A stretch of DNA of 64,000 nucleotides from Paracoccus sp. TOH. Lineage in GTDB: Bacteria > Pseudomonadota > Alphaproteobacteria > Rhodobacterales > Rhodobacteraceae. Below, piece after piece: positions 7,573 through 16,792 of the stretch. The DNA is taken from assembly GCF_030388245.1 (NCBI RefSeq), contig NZ_CP098360.1:1262501-1326500 (forward strand). Reading direction: 5' to 3'. Numbering within the stretch: position 1 is the first letter of the stretch; each line of letters opens with the position of its first letter. The position numbers and the translations under genes are program-made. A model generated the notes under the pieces. The model did not search any database. It was not told the origin of the DNA and saw only the letters and a program-made list of their open reading frames with translations.

Positions 7573-9278
7573 GCGGCGGGGGCGAGATCCGGCTGGGCGT
7601 GATCATGCTCTGTCACGACGAATTGCCGACCGCCGCCCGCATGGCGCGGGTCTGGGCCGAGGGCGGCGCCTCGGTGGCGGTGCATGTCGATGCCAAGGCG
7701 CCGGCCGCCGGGATGGCGGCGATGCGCGGCGCTCTGGCGGATCTGCCGCAGGTGCTGTTCAGCCCCCGGCATTCCTGCGAATGGGGCATGTTCAGCCTGG
7801 TGCAGGCCACTCAGGATGCGGCGGCGCTGCTGCTTGACCGCTTCGAGGACCTGACGCATGTGATGGTGGTCTCGGGCTCCTGCCTGCCCTTGCGGCCGGT
7901 GCAGGATCTGCGCGCCTTCCTGGCCCTGCATCCCCGGCGCGACTTCATCGAAAGCGTGACCGCGGCGGATGTCGGCTGGACCGTGGGCGGGCTGAACGAG
8001 GAACGCTTCACCCTGCACTTTCCCTTCTCGTGGCGGCGCCGGCGCAAGCTGTTCGACCGCTATGTCGCGTTGCAGCGCCGGCTGCGCTACAAGCGCCGCA
8101 TCCCGCAGGGCCTGGTGCCGCATCTGGGCTCGCAATGGTGGTGCCTGACGCGGCCGACCCTGCGCGCCATCCTGGCCGATCCGCGCCGGGCCGAGTTCGA
8201 CCGCTATTTCCGCCGGGTCTGGATCCCCGACGAGAGCTATTTCCAGAGCCTGGCCCGCCGGCATTCGCGCAATATCGAAAGCCGTTCGCTGACGCTGGCC
8301 AAGTTCGACGGGCAGGGCAAGCCCTATATCTTCTACGACGACCATCTGGGGATGCTGGAACAATCGCGCTGCTTCGTGGCGCGCAAGATCTGGCGCCGCG
8401 CCCATCGGCTTTACGCGCATTTCCCGCATGGCGATACGGCCCGTCCCTCGGCCGACGAGCCGCGGCCCGAACGGCTGGACCGGATGATCAGCCAGGCCGT
8501 GGCGCGGTGCAGCCTGGGCCGGCCGGGGCTTTACATGCAGAGCCGCTTTCCGCTGAAGGACCGCGAGAACGGCAAGACCTCGGCGGCCTATGGCGTATTG
8601 CAGGGCTTCAGCGACCTGTTCCCCGATTTCGAGCCCTGGCTCTCCAGCCGCGTCGATGCCGATGTGCATGGCCACCTGTTCGCGGTCCACGGCGCCGAAT
8701 TCGCCGGCCGCTCGCCGATCGGGCCGGGGGGGCTGTCGGACAGCGCCGCGCTGCGCGACCTGGACCAGCGCGGTTTCGTCGCCAATCTGATCCGCGTCAC
8801 CCAGCGGATGCAGGTCTGGCAATTCAGTCCGCGCGACGGGCAAGAGATGAACTGGTTCACCGCCACCGACCCCAATGCGCGGATCTTCGTCATCACCGGC
8901 GCCTGGGCGGTGCCGCTGCTGCATTCCGATATGCCCTTCGACGATATCCGCCGCGTCGCCGCCATCCTGCAGCGCACCGAGCTGGCGCAGATGGAGGTGC
9001 TGAACTCGGTCTGGCTCAAGGCGCAGACGCAGGTCTGGACCCTGGGCGACTTCTGCGCCCGGCCCGCCGACGCCCTGCGCGGCGTGCTGCGCCAGCTGGG
9101 CGGCGATCCCGAAGCGGCGACCAACCTGCCGCCCATGCGCGACGTCGCCGGCATGGGCCGCTTTCTGCAAAGGCTGCGCAATGCCGGCTTGCGGCCGCAG
9201 CTGATGGGGGAATTCCCCGCCACCGACATTTCGCCCGCGCCTTCCACACCCGTCCCTGAAGAAAGTTCCGCGCCATGA
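7569..9278 (+). CDS. Core-2/I-branching type GT14 glycosyltransferase with an extra C-terminal domain
   Basis: The 569-residue protein has an N-terminal half (residues about 8-270) like beta-1,6-N-acetylglucosaminyltransferases of the Branch/GT14 family. Seen are LGVIMLCHDELPTAARMARV, VAVHVDAKAP, EWGMFSLVQATQDA, VMVVSGSCLPLRPV, GSQWWCLTR and RVWIPDESYFQSLA. The C-terminal half (about 300-540) matches no family I can name with certainty; it resembles a domain of unknown function fused to GT14 in Rhodobacteraceae. The ATG at 7569 overlaps the previous stop and is preferred to the longer open frame beginning at 7494. It also overlaps the sulfotransferase start (ATGA). Possible roles are branching with GlcNAc or xylose. 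Confidence 0.82.
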   Translation: MSGGGEIRLGVIMLCHDELPTAARMARVWAEGGASVAVHVDAKAPAAGMAAMRGALADLPQVLFSPRHSCEWGMFSLVQATQDAAALLLDRFEDLTHVMVVSGSCLPLRPVQDLRAFLALHPRRDFIESVTAADVGWTVGGLNEERFTLHFPFSWRRRRKLFDRYVALQRRLRYKRRIPQGLVPHLGSQWWCLTRPTLRAILADPRRAEFDRYFRRVWIPDESYFQSLARRHSRNIESRSLTLAKFDGQGKPYIFYDDHLGMLEQSRCFVARKIWRRAHRLYAHFPHGDTARPSADEPRPERLDRMISQAVARCSLGRPGLYMQSRFPLKDRENGKTSAAYGVLQGFSDLFPDFEPWLSSRVDADVHGHLFAVHGAEFAGRSPIGPGGLSDSAALRDLDQRGFVANLIRVTQRMQVWQFSPRDGQEMNWFTATDPNARIFVITGAWAVPLLHSDMPFDDIRRVAAILQRTELAQMEVLNSVWLKAQTQVWTLGDFCARPADALRGVLRQLGGDPEAATNLPPMRDVAGMGRFLQRLRNAGLRPQLMGEFPATDISPAPSTPVPEESSAP

Positions 9279-10669
9279 CCCAGCCCTTTCGCAGCTTCGT
9301 CATCTTCGCCGAGATGCGCACCGGCTCGAACCTGCTCGAGGCGACGCTGAACGGGGTCAAGCGCGTCACCTGCTTCGGCGAGGCCTTCAACCCCTACATG
9401 ATGGGTTGGCCCGACAAGGACGCGCTCAAGGGCATCACCATGGCCGAGCGCGACGCCGATCCGCACCGGCTGCTGGCGGCGATCTTCGACAAGCCGAACC
9501 ACCTGCCGGGATTCCGCTATTTCCACGACCACGACCCGCGGGTCTTCGACGCCATCATGGAGGATCGGGCCTGCGCCAAGATCATCCTGACCCGCAACCC
9601 GGTGGACAGCTATGTCTCGACCGCGCTGGCGCGGGCCACCAACCAGTGGAAGCTGAACGAGACCGAGACCCCGATCCCCGCCGCCGCCCGCTTCGACGCC
9701 GAGGAATTCCGCCAGGTGGTGGGCGAGATCGAGGCGTTCCAGCTGAAGGTGCTGCACCGCCTGCAGGTCACCGGTCAGGCCGGCTTCTGGCTGGGCTACG
9801 AGGATCTGCGCGACGCCGAGGTGATGACCGGGCTGCTGCATTGGCTCGGCCGCACCGACCTCGAGCGGGTCGAGCCGGCCAACGACCAGGTGCCGCAGAA
9901 CCCGCGCGAGCTTGCCGAGAAGGTCGAGAATTTCGACGAGATGCAGGCGGAGCTGGCACGCCTCGATCCGTTCATGCTGCGCCGCATCCCGAATTTCGAG
10001 CCGCGCAAGGGTCCGGCCGTGCCCTCGTTCCTGGGGGCCGAGGCGGGCAAGGGGCTGATCTTCATGCCGATCAAGGGCGGGCCGACCGGCCCGGTCGGGG
10101 GTTGGCTGCGGCGGATGGGCGATGTCGCGGGCGATTTCAACCAGAACAGCCTGCGGCAATGGAAGCGCCAGCATGTCGGCCACCGCAGCTTCACCGTGCT
10201 GCGCCACCCGCTGCTGCGCGCCTGGGCGGCCTTCGACAGCCTGCTGCGCGGCAAGAATGCCGAGCTGCGCCAGTTGATGCGGCAGATCCATCGCGTCGCC
10301 CTGCCGCCGGATCAGGAACTGGCCGGGCTGGACCAGGGCCGCAAGGCCGAACTGTTCGCGGCCTTCCTCGACTTCCTGCGCCGCAACCTGAACGGCCAGA
10401 CCACGCTGCCGGCCTATCCCGGCTGGGCCAGCCAGTCCGAGGTGCTGGCCGGTTTCGCCCGCTTCGGCGCCCCCGACATGCTGCTGCGCGAATCGGACCT
10501 GCCGCGCGACCTGTCCTGGCTTGCCGCCAGCGCCGGCATCCGGGCGCCGGCGGATTTCCCCGATCCCGATCCCTTTCCCGCCTTCCTGAACGAACAGGAA
10601 CTGCGCGGCGCGGCGAAAAAAGCCTATCTGCGCGATTACGTCGCCTTCGGCTTCGGCGGCCAGCCCTGA
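9275..10669 (+). CDS. PAPS-dependent carbohydrate sulfotransferase (NodH-like)
   Basis: A 464-residue protein expected to transfer sulfate from PAPS to a glycan. FVIFAEMRTGSNLLEATLN (residues 8-26) is the 5'-phosphosulfate-binding loop. KIILTRNPVDSYVSTALARA (102-121) is the 3'-phosphate-binding strand and helix, and FWLGYEDL follows near 170. A second motif of the 3'-phosphate type, FTVLRHPLLRAWAAF, lies near residue 305, as in NodH-like proteins, so the C-terminal half may be a second, perhaps degenerate, sulfotransferase module. It starts within the stop of the GT14 gene. Its stop abuts that of the convergent EamA gene. The nearby cysQ would remove the product PAP. Confidence 0.85.
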   Translation: MTQPFRSFVIFAEMRTGSNLLEATLNGVKRVTCFGEAFNPYMMGWPDKDALKGITMAERDADPHRLLAAIFDKPNHLPGFRYFHDHDPRVFDAIMEDRACAKIILTRNPVDSYVSTALARATNQWKLNETETPIPAAARFDAEEFRQVVGEIEAFQLKVLHRLQVTGQAGFWLGYEDLRDAEVMTGLLHWLGRTDLERVEPANDQVPQNPRELAEKVENFDEMQAELARLDPFMLRRIPNFEPRKGPAVPSFLGAEAGKGLIFMPIKGGPTGPVGGWLRRMGDVAGDFNQNSLRQWKRQHVGHRSFTVLRHPLLRAWAAFDSLLRGKNAELRQLMRQIHRVALPPDQELAGLDQGRKAELFAAFLDFLRRNLNGQTTLPAYPGWASQSEVLAGFARFGAPDMLLRESDLPRDLSWLAASAGIRAPADFPDPDPFPAFLNEQELRGAAKKAYLRDYVAFGFGGQP

Positions 10670-11602
10670 TCAACCCTGCGGGGTCATGGCCTTGCGCTGG
10701 CGGTTGCGTTCAAGACCCAGCCGCCGCTCGCGCCAGATGATCAGGATGCCGGCCAGGATCACCAGCGCGGCGCCGGCCAGCATGGTCAGCGTCGGCGCCT
10801 CGCCGAAGACGTACCAGCCGATGGCCAGCGCCAGCAGCATCGAGCAATATTCGAAGGGCGCGATCAGCGAGGCATCGGCAAAGCGATAGGCCAAGGTCAG
10901 CAGGATCTGCGCGAGCCCGCCCAGCAGGCCGATGGCGATCAGCGTCAGCGTGGTTTGCAGATCCGTCGCCACCCAGCCGAAGGGCAGGGTCAGCAGTCCC
11001 AGCACCGTCGAGGTCAGCGAGAACCAGAACACGATGGCCGAGGTCTGCTCCTCCTGCGCGAGCTTGCGCACGAAGATCATCGCCAGCGCTGTGCAGGCCG
11101 CCGCCGACAGCGCCACCATGGCGCCCAGGCTGTGCTGCAGGCCGCCGGTGCCCTGGCCCAGCCGGGGCGACAGCACGATCACCACCCCGACCAGCCCCAG
11201 CAGCACCATGCCCAGGCGAAAGGCCCGCACCTCTTCGCCCAGGAACATCGCGGCAAAGATCACCGTCATCAGCGGCGCGGCATAGCCCAGTGTGGTGGCC
11301 TCGGGGAAGGGCAGCAGCGCCAGCCCCCAGAAGCTCAGCACCATGGCGCAGGTGCCGATGATGCCGCGATAGAAATGCCCGATCGGGCGAAAGGTGCGCA
11401 GCCCGGTGCGCAGGTCGCCCCGCCAGGCCAGCCAGCCCAGGATCACCGGAATGGCGAAGAACGAGCGAAAGAACACCTGCTGGCCCGGCGGCACGCCCAG
11501 GCCGTCCTCGGAGGTGGCCTTGACCAGTGTGCCCATCAGCGTGAACACCACGACGCTGAGGCATTTCAGGATGACGCCGCGCAGCGGGCTGTGAGGGATC
11601 AT
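10670..11602 (-). CDS. DMT-family transporter (EamA domain)
   Basis: A 310-residue inner-membrane protein with about ten hydrophobic helices arranged as two EamA repeats. The first runs from [17 protein letters not shown] to [16 protein letters not shown], the second from [19 protein letters not shown] to [18 protein letters not shown]. Such carriers export or import small metabolites such as amino acids or nucleosides; the substrate cannot be told from sequence. The ATG overlaps the queG stop by 4 bp, so it is translated with queG. The stop abuts that of the convergent sulfotransferase gene. Confidence 0.85.
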   Translation of the reverse strand: MIPHSPLRGVILKCLSVVVFTLMGTLVKATSEDGLGVPPGQQVFFRSFFAIPVILGWLAWRGDLRTGLRTFRPIGHFYRGIIGTCAMVLSFWGLALLPFPEATTLGYAAPLMTVIFAAMFLGEEVRAFRLGMVLLGLVGVVIVLSPRLGQGTGGLQHSLGAMVALSAAACTALAMIFVRKLAQEEQTSAIVFWFSLTSTVLGLLTLPFGWVATDLQTTLTLIAIGLLGGLAQILLTLAYRFADASLIAPFEYCSMLLALAIGWYVFGEAPTLTMLAGAALVILAGILIIWRERRLGLERNRQRKAMTPQG

Positions 11603-12651
11603 GGCAGGCGCTCGCAGGTCCAGCGTGCCGCATCGGCGACGGCGGGGTCGGGGTCGTTCAGCAAGCCATCGGCCACGGGGCGCAGATGCGCAAGCCCCGA
11701 ATTGCCGATGGCGTAAAGCACGTTCCTGACCATGCGATCGCGGCCGATGCGCTTGATCGGGCTACCCGAGAAGCGTTCGCGGAAGCCCGCGTCGTCGAGC
11801 TGCGCCAGCTCGGCCAGCGCCGGGCCGCCATGCGGGCCGTGATAACGCAGCTCGGTCGCGGCTTGCGCGAACTTGTTCCAGGGACAGGCGGCCAGGCAGT
11901 CGTCGCAGCCATAGATGCGGTTCCCGAGCATCGGCCGCAGTTCGGGGTCGACCGGCCCCTTGTGCTCGATGGTCAGGTAGGAGATGCAGCGCCGCGCATC
12001 CAGCTGATAGGGCGCCGGAAAGGCCCCGGTCGGGCAGGCGTCGAGGCAGGCCCGGCAGGAGCCGCAATGGCTGCGCTCGGCCGCGTCCCGGGGCAGGTCC
12101 AGCGTGGTGAAGATCGCGCCCAGGAAGAACCAGCTGCCCAGATCGCGCGACAGCAGGTTGGTGTGCTTGCCCTGCCAGCCCAGCCCCGCCGCCTGCGCCA
12201 GCGGCTTTTCCATCACCGGGGCGGTGTCGACGAAAACCTTGATCTCGCAGCCGGTCAGCCCGACCAGCCAGCCGCCCAGCCGTTTCAGCCGCTTCTTGAC
12301 CAGGTCGTGATAGTCCTTGCCCTGGGCATAGACGCTGACCGCGCCGCGGTCCTTGTAATGGATGACCTCCATCGGGTCATGCTCGGGGGTGTAAAGCTCG
12401 GCCAGCATGACGACCGACCGCGCCTCGGGCCAGAGGCCGGCGGGCGAGGCGCGCCAATGCGTCCGTTCGGCCATCCAGCCCATCTGGCCGTGGCGGCCCT
12501 GCTCTAGAAAGGCCGCCAGCCGTCCGGGCAAGCCGGGCACCGCATCGGGGGCGCAAATGCCGAGGGCCGAGAAACCCTCGGCCCGCGCCTGACCCTCGAG
12601 CCGGGAACGGATCTCGGCCGGGTCGGTCGGCCTAGAAGTCGAGCAGGGCAT
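11599..12651 (-). CDS. queG: Epoxyqueuosine reductase
   Basis: It performs the last step of queuosine synthesis, reducing epoxyqueuosine in tRNA to queuosine with cobalamin and two [4Fe-4S] clusters. The 350-residue protein shows two ferredoxin-type cysteine sets, [16 protein letters not shown] and [14 protein letters not shown]. It also has [14 protein letters not shown] and [25 protein letters not shown], which are specific to QueG. The ATG at 12651 lies inside the last 20 bases of the GST gene; a longer open frame to 12729 would only add GST antisense residues. It ends in a 4-bp overlap with the transporter gene. A HEAT-like tail ([27 protein letters not shown]) closes the protein. Confidence 0.95.
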   Translation of the reverse strand: MPCSTSRPTDPAEIRSRLEGQARAEGFSALGICAPDAVPGLPGRLAAFLEQGRHGQMGWMAERTHWRASPAGLWPEARSVVMLAELYTPEHDPMEVIHYKDRGAVSVYAQGKDYHDLVKKRLKRLGGWLVGLTGCEIKVFVDTAPVMEKPLAQAAGLGWQGKHTNLLSRDLGSWFFLGAIFTTLDLPRDAAERSHCGSCRACLDACPTGAFPAPYQLDARRCISYLTIEHKGPVDPELRPMLGNRIYGCDDCLAACPWNKFAQAATELRYHGPHGGPALAELAQLDDAGFRERFSGSPIKRIGRDRMVRNVLYAIGNSGLAHLRPVADGLLNDPDPAVADAARWTCERLP

Positions 12652-13321
12652 AATGCGGCGCCGGGTGCACCCCAGGCAGGTGGTCGGCCAGCAGGCTGCG
12701 GAAGGCGGGCCGCGACTTGATCTTGGCATACCATTCCTGCACCTCGGCCGAATGGGTCCAGTCCACGTCCGAGATGTAGTCGAGGCAGGACAGATGCGCC
12801 GCGGCGGCGAAATCGGCCAGCGTCATCACGTCGCCCGCCAGCCAGCGGCGATGTTCCAGCAGGCTTTTCATGTAGTCGAGATGATAACGGATCGCCGACA
12901 GCCCGGCCTTGACGGTGCGCGAATCCGGGTAGCCCAGCCGCATCACCTTCTTCCAGACCCGTTCGGTCATCACCGGCCGGGTCACCTCGGCGTTGAACTT
13001 GTCGTCGAACCAGGCGCAGAGCCGGCGGACCTCGTAGCGCTCGATGGCGGCATGGGGCATCAGCGCCGGCTGCGGCTGCACCTCGTCCAGGTATTCGCAG
13101 ATCGCCTGGCTTTCCGCCAGCAGCCGCCCGTCCATGCGCAGCACCGGCAGCTTGCCCGCCGGGTTGCGGCGCAGGATCTCGGACCCCGGCTCCCAGAAGC
13201 GGTCCTCGACCAGCTCGACCTCGATCCGCTTTTCGGCCAGCACCAGCCGGACCTTGCGGCAGAACGGCGACAGGGCGACGTGGTAAAGGCGGATGGTGGA
13301 ACTGGGCGAGGAAGTATTCAT
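12632..13321 (-). CDS. Glutathione S-transferase family protein
   Basis: A cytosolic GST-fold protein of 229 residues. The N-terminal thioredoxin-like domain begins [21 protein letters not shown], with a Ser-Pro-Phe-Cys motif in the active-site region. It continues with the cis-proline region [26 protein letters not shown], which binds glutathione. The helical C-terminal half contains [24 protein letters not shown], a standard GST N-capping box. The start MNTSSPSS at 13321 gives the normal family length. It overlaps queG by 20 bp at its 3' end. The substrate is unknown. Confidence 0.9.
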   Translation of the reverse strand: MNTSSPSSTIRLYHVALSPFCRKVRLVLAEKRIEVELVEDRFWEPGSEILRRNPAGKLPVLRMDGRLLAESQAICEYLDEVQPQPALMPHAAIERYEVRRLCAWFDDKFNAEVTRPVMTERVWKKVMRLGYPDSRTVKAGLSAIRYHLDYMKSLLEHRRWLAGDVMTLADFAAAAHLSCLDYISDVDWTHSAEVQEWYAKIKSRPAFRSLLADHLPGVHPAPHYALLDF

Positions 13322-13404
13322 GAGGGGAAACCGTTCGTTCGCGGGCTTCCGGTTGATACGCCCGGGCGCGCGCGGATTCAACCGTCCTGGCGCTGCGGGG
13401 CAGA

Positions 13405-14163
13405 TCAGCGCTCAAGCACCAGGCAGGAATCGCGGCCATCCGCCCGGATCGTCTGCGCGCCGCTGACGATCGCGCGGGTGCGGGCCGAGCCGGTCTGCGG
13501 GTTGCGCGTGCGCGGCGCCGGCAGGATCGAAGCCAGCGCCGCCGCCTGCCGCAGGCTCAGCTTGTCGGGCGTGGTCTGATAGTAATATTCCGCCGCAGCC
13601 TTGATCCCGAAGACGCCGCGGCCGAATTCGGCGATGTTCAGATAGACCTCGACGATGCGGCGCTTGGACCACAGCGCCTCGATCATCGGGGTATAGGCGG
13701 TTTCCATCACCTTGCGCGGCCAGCTGCGCCCCTGCCACAGGAACACGTTCTTGGCGGTCTGCTGGCTGATGGTCGAGGCGCCGCGCGACGAGCCCGAGGC
13801 GATGACCCGGCGGATCTCGACCATGTCGAAACCCCAGTGGTTGCAGAAATTGGCATCCTCGGCCGCGACCACGGCGCGGACCATGTGCGGCGAGATCGCG
13901 TCCAGGCCGACCCATGCGCGCTCGGCCCGACCGGGAAATTCGCGCTGGCCCTGGATGATGGTCCAGGTGGTCGGCGGGTTGATGAAGGAAAACAGGAAGA
14001 CCAGCACGAACATCAGCGCCAGCAGCCGGGCGCCGATCCAGGAAAACCAGCCCCAGAACCACAGCGCCATGCGCCTGAACGGCCGCCAGCGCCGGCGGGC
14101 GCGGGGCGTCGGCGGCTCGGTCAGCGCCTCGGGGTCTTCCAGGGTGTCCATGCGGCGGGGCAT
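13405..14163 (-). CDS. mtgA: Monofunctional biosynthetic peptidoglycan transglycosylase
   Basis: A GT51-family glycan-strand polymerase that uses lipid II in the periplasm. The 252-residue protein has a proline/arginine-rich cytoplasmic tail, one membrane anchor (FSWIGARLLALMFVLVFLFSFI, about 40-61), and the catalytic domain. Seen are VVAAEDANFCNHWGFD (the EDxxFxxHxG motif with the catalytic Glu), GASTISQQTAKNVFLW, RKVMETAYTPMIEALWSKRRIVEVYLNIAEFG and GIKAAAEYYY. No transpeptidase domain follows, as expected for MtgA. The ATG at 14163 has AGGACG upstream. Confidence 0.95.
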   Translation of the reverse strand: MPRRMDTLEDPEALTEPPTPRARRRWRPFRRMALWFWGWFSWIGARLLALMFVLVFLFSFINPPTTWTIIQGQREFPGRAERAWVGLDAISPHMVRAVVAAEDANFCNHWGFDMVEIRRVIASGSSRGASTISQQTAKNVFLWQGRSWPRKVMETAYTPMIEALWSKRRIVEVYLNIAEFGRGVFGIKAAAEYYYQTTPDKLSLRQAAALASILPAPRTRNPQTGSARTRAIVSGAQTIRADGRDSCLVLER

Positions 14164-14202
14164 GGCCGCGTCCTGTCACGGCCATGCCCCTTGCGTCAAG
14201 CG

Positions 14203-14763
14203 TCAGGCTGGGGTCGGCGGAACCGAGGCGGCCGGCTGGTCCGCCTGAGGCACGCCAAGCGCCGTGCCCAGCTTGCCGCCGGCAAAGGCCTCGCGCAGGC
14301 GGTCTTCCTCGGCATCGGGCAGCGAGGTCTGCAGCACCCGGCCGCGCAGGTGGAAGCCTTCCAGCCGCGCCAGAACCTTGTCGGCGGTCATTTTGCGCAC
14401 CAGGATGAAGACGGCCGAGCCGCCGGGCGGGATGGACTGGCCAAGCCCGCGCATGAAATCGTCATTGATGCCGATATCCGAGAGCTTGCCGGCAATGGCG
14501 CCGGCGCCGGCGCCCACCGCGGCGCCGATCAGCGGGTTCAGGAAGATCAGCCCGACCAGCGTGCCCCAGAAGCCGCCGCCAAGCGCGCCGGCCGCGGTCA
14601 GGTTCACGGCCTGGTGCAACTGGATGTCTTCGGCCGTGGGGCGGGTGACGACCACCGCGTCCTCAAGCTCGATCAGGTATTCCTTCTGCATCTTGACCAG
14701 TTCGGTGCGCAGCTCGAAGCCGGTCGCCTCGTCGTCGAAGGCGATGACAAGCAGGTCGGACAT
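14203..14763 (-). CDS. DUF1269 domain-containing membrane-associated protein
   Basis: A 186-residue protein of the DUF1269 family. The N-terminal part (SDLLVIAFDDEATGFELRTEL, EDAVVVTR) is soluble. It is followed by a glycine-zipper segment, GALGGGFWGTLVGLIFLNPL and GAAVGAGAGAIAGKLSDIGI (about residues 60-105), that can insert into a membrane. Then comes SIPPGGSAVFILVRKMTADKV and a short Pro/Ala-rich tail. Function is unknown; relatives are often linked to stress. The ATG at 14763 has AGAGGATC upstream. It lies 39 bp before mtgA on the same strand. The 115-bp gap upstream (14764-14878) holds nothing I recognise. Confidence 0.85.
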   Translation of the reverse strand: MSDLLVIAFDDEATGFELRTELVKMQKEYLIELEDAVVVTRPTAEDIQLHQAVNLTAAGALGGGFWGTLVGLIFLNPLIGAAVGAGAGAIAGKLSDIGINDDFMRGLGQSIPPGGSAVFILVRKMTADKVLARLEGFHLRGRVLQTSLPDAEEDRLREAFAGGKLGTALGVPQADQPAASVPPTPA

Positions 14764-14878
14764 GGCGGGATCCTCTTGACTGATGACGGCGGGGCAACGC
14801 CCCGGCGGCGGAGCGGGTTCCCCGCCGTGACGCCGGGTCGCAGGGGGCGGAGCGGCCCCGGACCGGCGGGCCGCGTTC

Positions 14879-15295
14879 CTATGGCGCGGGCCGCACGATC
14901 AGTTCGTCATGGCCGGAAAGCGGGCAGGGTGCGCGGGCGAAGCCCAGATCGTCCAGGATCAGCACCACGATCTCGGCCGTGGTGTAGATTTCGCAGCCCG
15001 GCAGCAGGTGGCCGCCGAAGGCCCGGCCCTCGGCATCGGCGATGGTCAGATGCAGGTGCTGGCCGGCGGGGTCGATGGTGCCGGTCAGCGCCGTGATCTC
15101 GAAATGGCCGCGATATTCGCTGGCCTCGTCCCGGTTCGCGTGCCGGATCACCGCGCGGGTCAGGCTGCCCACGTAGGTGACCAGCGCCATGGCCGCCGCC
15201 CCCGTCCGGCGCTGCAGGGCGCGCAGCGCCGCCAGCGGATCCTCGCCCGGCTGCAGGCGGATCGCCGCGAAGCGGCCGGAGGACAGCGGCACCAT
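14879..15295 (-). CDS. PPC (plants and prokaryotes conserved, DUF296) domain protein
   Basis: A 138-residue single-domain protein of the PPC/DUF296 fold, found in AT-hook proteins of plants and alone in bacteria. Visible hallmarks are ALVTYVGSLTRAVIRHAN, FEITALTGTI, HLHLTIADAEGRAFGGHLLPGCEIYTTAEIVV, and the metal-site histidines in the HLHL and GGHL stretches. The ATG directly follows the betC stop (TGAATG), so it is translated as the last gene of choX-betC-PPC. Bacterial PPC proteins have no settled role; position suggests a regulatory or accessory job in choline-sulfate use, which is inference. Confidence 0.85.
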   Translation of the reverse strand: MVPLSSGRFAAIRLQPGEDPLAALRALQRRTGAAAMALVTYVGSLTRAVIRHANRDEASEYRGHFEITALTGTIDPAGQHLHLTIADAEGRAFGGHLLPGCEIYTTAEIVVLILDDLGFARAPCPLSGHDELIVRPAP

Positions 15296-16792
15296 TCACT
15301 CGCCCCGCGGGAAGCGCTTGGATTCCTCCAGCACGTTCAGGTCCATGTGGTTGCGCATGTAGCGTTCCGAGGCCTGCATCAGCGGCTGGTGGTCCCAGGG
15401 GAAATAGGCGCCGTTGCGCAGCGCCTCGTAGACCACCCAGCGCCGGGCCTGGCTTTCGCGCACCTCGGCGTCATAGGCGGCCAGATCCCAGCGTTCGGCC
15501 GCCATGGCGCGCATCCGCGCCAGCACCTCGGCCGCGGCCGGGTCGGTGGCGCGGTTCTGCCGTTCGTCCGGGTCATCGGCCAGGTTGAACAGCATGTCCG
15601 GGTCGGCGGCGCAGGCGACATATTTCCAATCGCCGTCGCGCAGGCAGACCAGCGGCGCGATGCTGCCCTCGGCCGCGTATTCCATCGCCACCGGCCCGCG
15701 CCCCCCGGCGCCTTGCGCCAGCGAGCGGCCGTCGGTCCAGGGCGCCACCTCGGACATCGAGATGCCCGCGAGGTCGCAGATCGTCGGCAGCACGTCGATG
15801 GTCGAGACCGGCTGGTCCACCCGTCCCGGCGCCATCCCCGGCGCCGCGATCATCAGGGGCACGCGGGCCGAGCCTTCGAAGAAGTTCATCTTGAACCACA
15901 TGCCGCGGCTGCCCAGCATCTCGCCATGGTCGGACAGGAAGACCACGATCGCCTCCTGCCGCGTGCGCTCCAGCACGTCCATGATCTCGCCCAGCTTGTC
16001 GTCGACATAGGAGATGTTGGCGAAATAGCCTTGGCGGGCGCGGCGGACATGCTCGGGCGTGACCTCGAGCCCGCGCCAGTCGCTGGCATCCATCAGCCGC
16101 TGCGAATGCGGGTCCATCCGCGCGTAGGGAATCGCCTCGGGCGGTTCGAGTTCCGGGATGCCCTCGTAGAGATCCCAATACTTGCGCCGGGCGACGAAGG
16201 GGTCGTGCGGATGGGTGAAGCTGACGGTCAGACACCAGGGCCGGTCGTCGGCACCGCGCGCCAGGTCGTAGAGCTTGCGGGTGGCGTGATAGGCGACCTC
16301 GTCGTCATATTCGTACTGGTTGGTGATCTCGGCCACGCCGGCGCCGGTGACCGAGCCCAGGTTGTGATACCACCAGTCGATGCGCTCGCCCGGCTTGCGA
16401 TAATCCGGGGTCCAGCCGAAATCGGCCGGGTAGATGTCGGTGGTCAGCCGTTCCTCGAAACCGTGCAGCTGGTCGGGGCCGACGAAATGCATCTTGCCAG
16501 ACAGGCAGGTGTGATAGCCCGCCCGGCGCAGGTGATGGGCATAGGTCGGGATGTCCGAGCAGAACTCGGCGGCATTGTCATAGACCCGGGTGCGGCGCGG
16601 CAATTGCCCCGACATGAAGCTGGCCCGCCCCGGCGCGCAAAGCGGGCTGCCGGTATAGGCGTTGGCGTAACGGGTCGAGCGTTCCGCCAGCTTGCGCAGA
16701 TGCGGCACATGCAGGAACTCGGCCGGGCCGTCGGGGAACAGCACCCCCGACAGCTGGTCGGCCATCACGATCAGGATATTGGGATATTTCAA
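15296..16792 (-). CDS. betC: Choline-sulfatase
   Basis: It hydrolyses choline-O-sulfate to choline and sulfate, feeding glycine betaine synthesis and sulfur supply. The 498-residue protein opens with NILIVMADQLSGVLFPDG. It carries the type I sulfatase signature SPLCAPGRASFMSGQ, whose cysteine (near residue 53) is expected to become formylglycine. Metal-site residues follow in KMHFVGPDQLHGFE, SFTHPHDPF and LSDHGEMLG. The start codon is TTG at 16792: the codon just before it in frame is the TAA stop of choX, so no earlier start is possible, and the next ATG would remove a conserved strand. It lies in the choX-betC-PPC operon. Confidence 0.95.
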   Translation of the reverse strand: MKYPNILIVMADQLSGVLFPDGPAEFLHVPHLRKLAERSTRYANAYTGSPLCAPGRASFMSGQLPRRTRVYDNAAEFCSDIPTYAHHLRRAGYHTCLSGKMHFVGPDQLHGFEERLTTDIYPADFGWTPDYRKPGERIDWWYHNLGSVTGAGVAEITNQYEYDDEVAYHATRKLYDLARGADDRPWCLTVSFTHPHDPFVARRKYWDLYEGIPELEPPEAIPYARMDPHSQRLMDASDWRGLEVTPEHVRRARQGYFANISYVDDKLGEIMDVLERTRQEAIVVFLSDHGEMLGSRGMWFKMNFFEGSARVPLMIAAPGMAPGRVDQPVSTIDVLPTICDLAGISMSEVAPWTDGRSLAQGAGGRGPVAMEYAAEGSIAPLVCLRDGDWKYVACAADPDMLFNLADDPDERQNRATDPAAAEVLARMRAMAAERWDLAAYDAEVRESQARRWVVYEALRNGAYFPWDHQPLMQASERYMRNHMDLNVLEESKRFPRGE

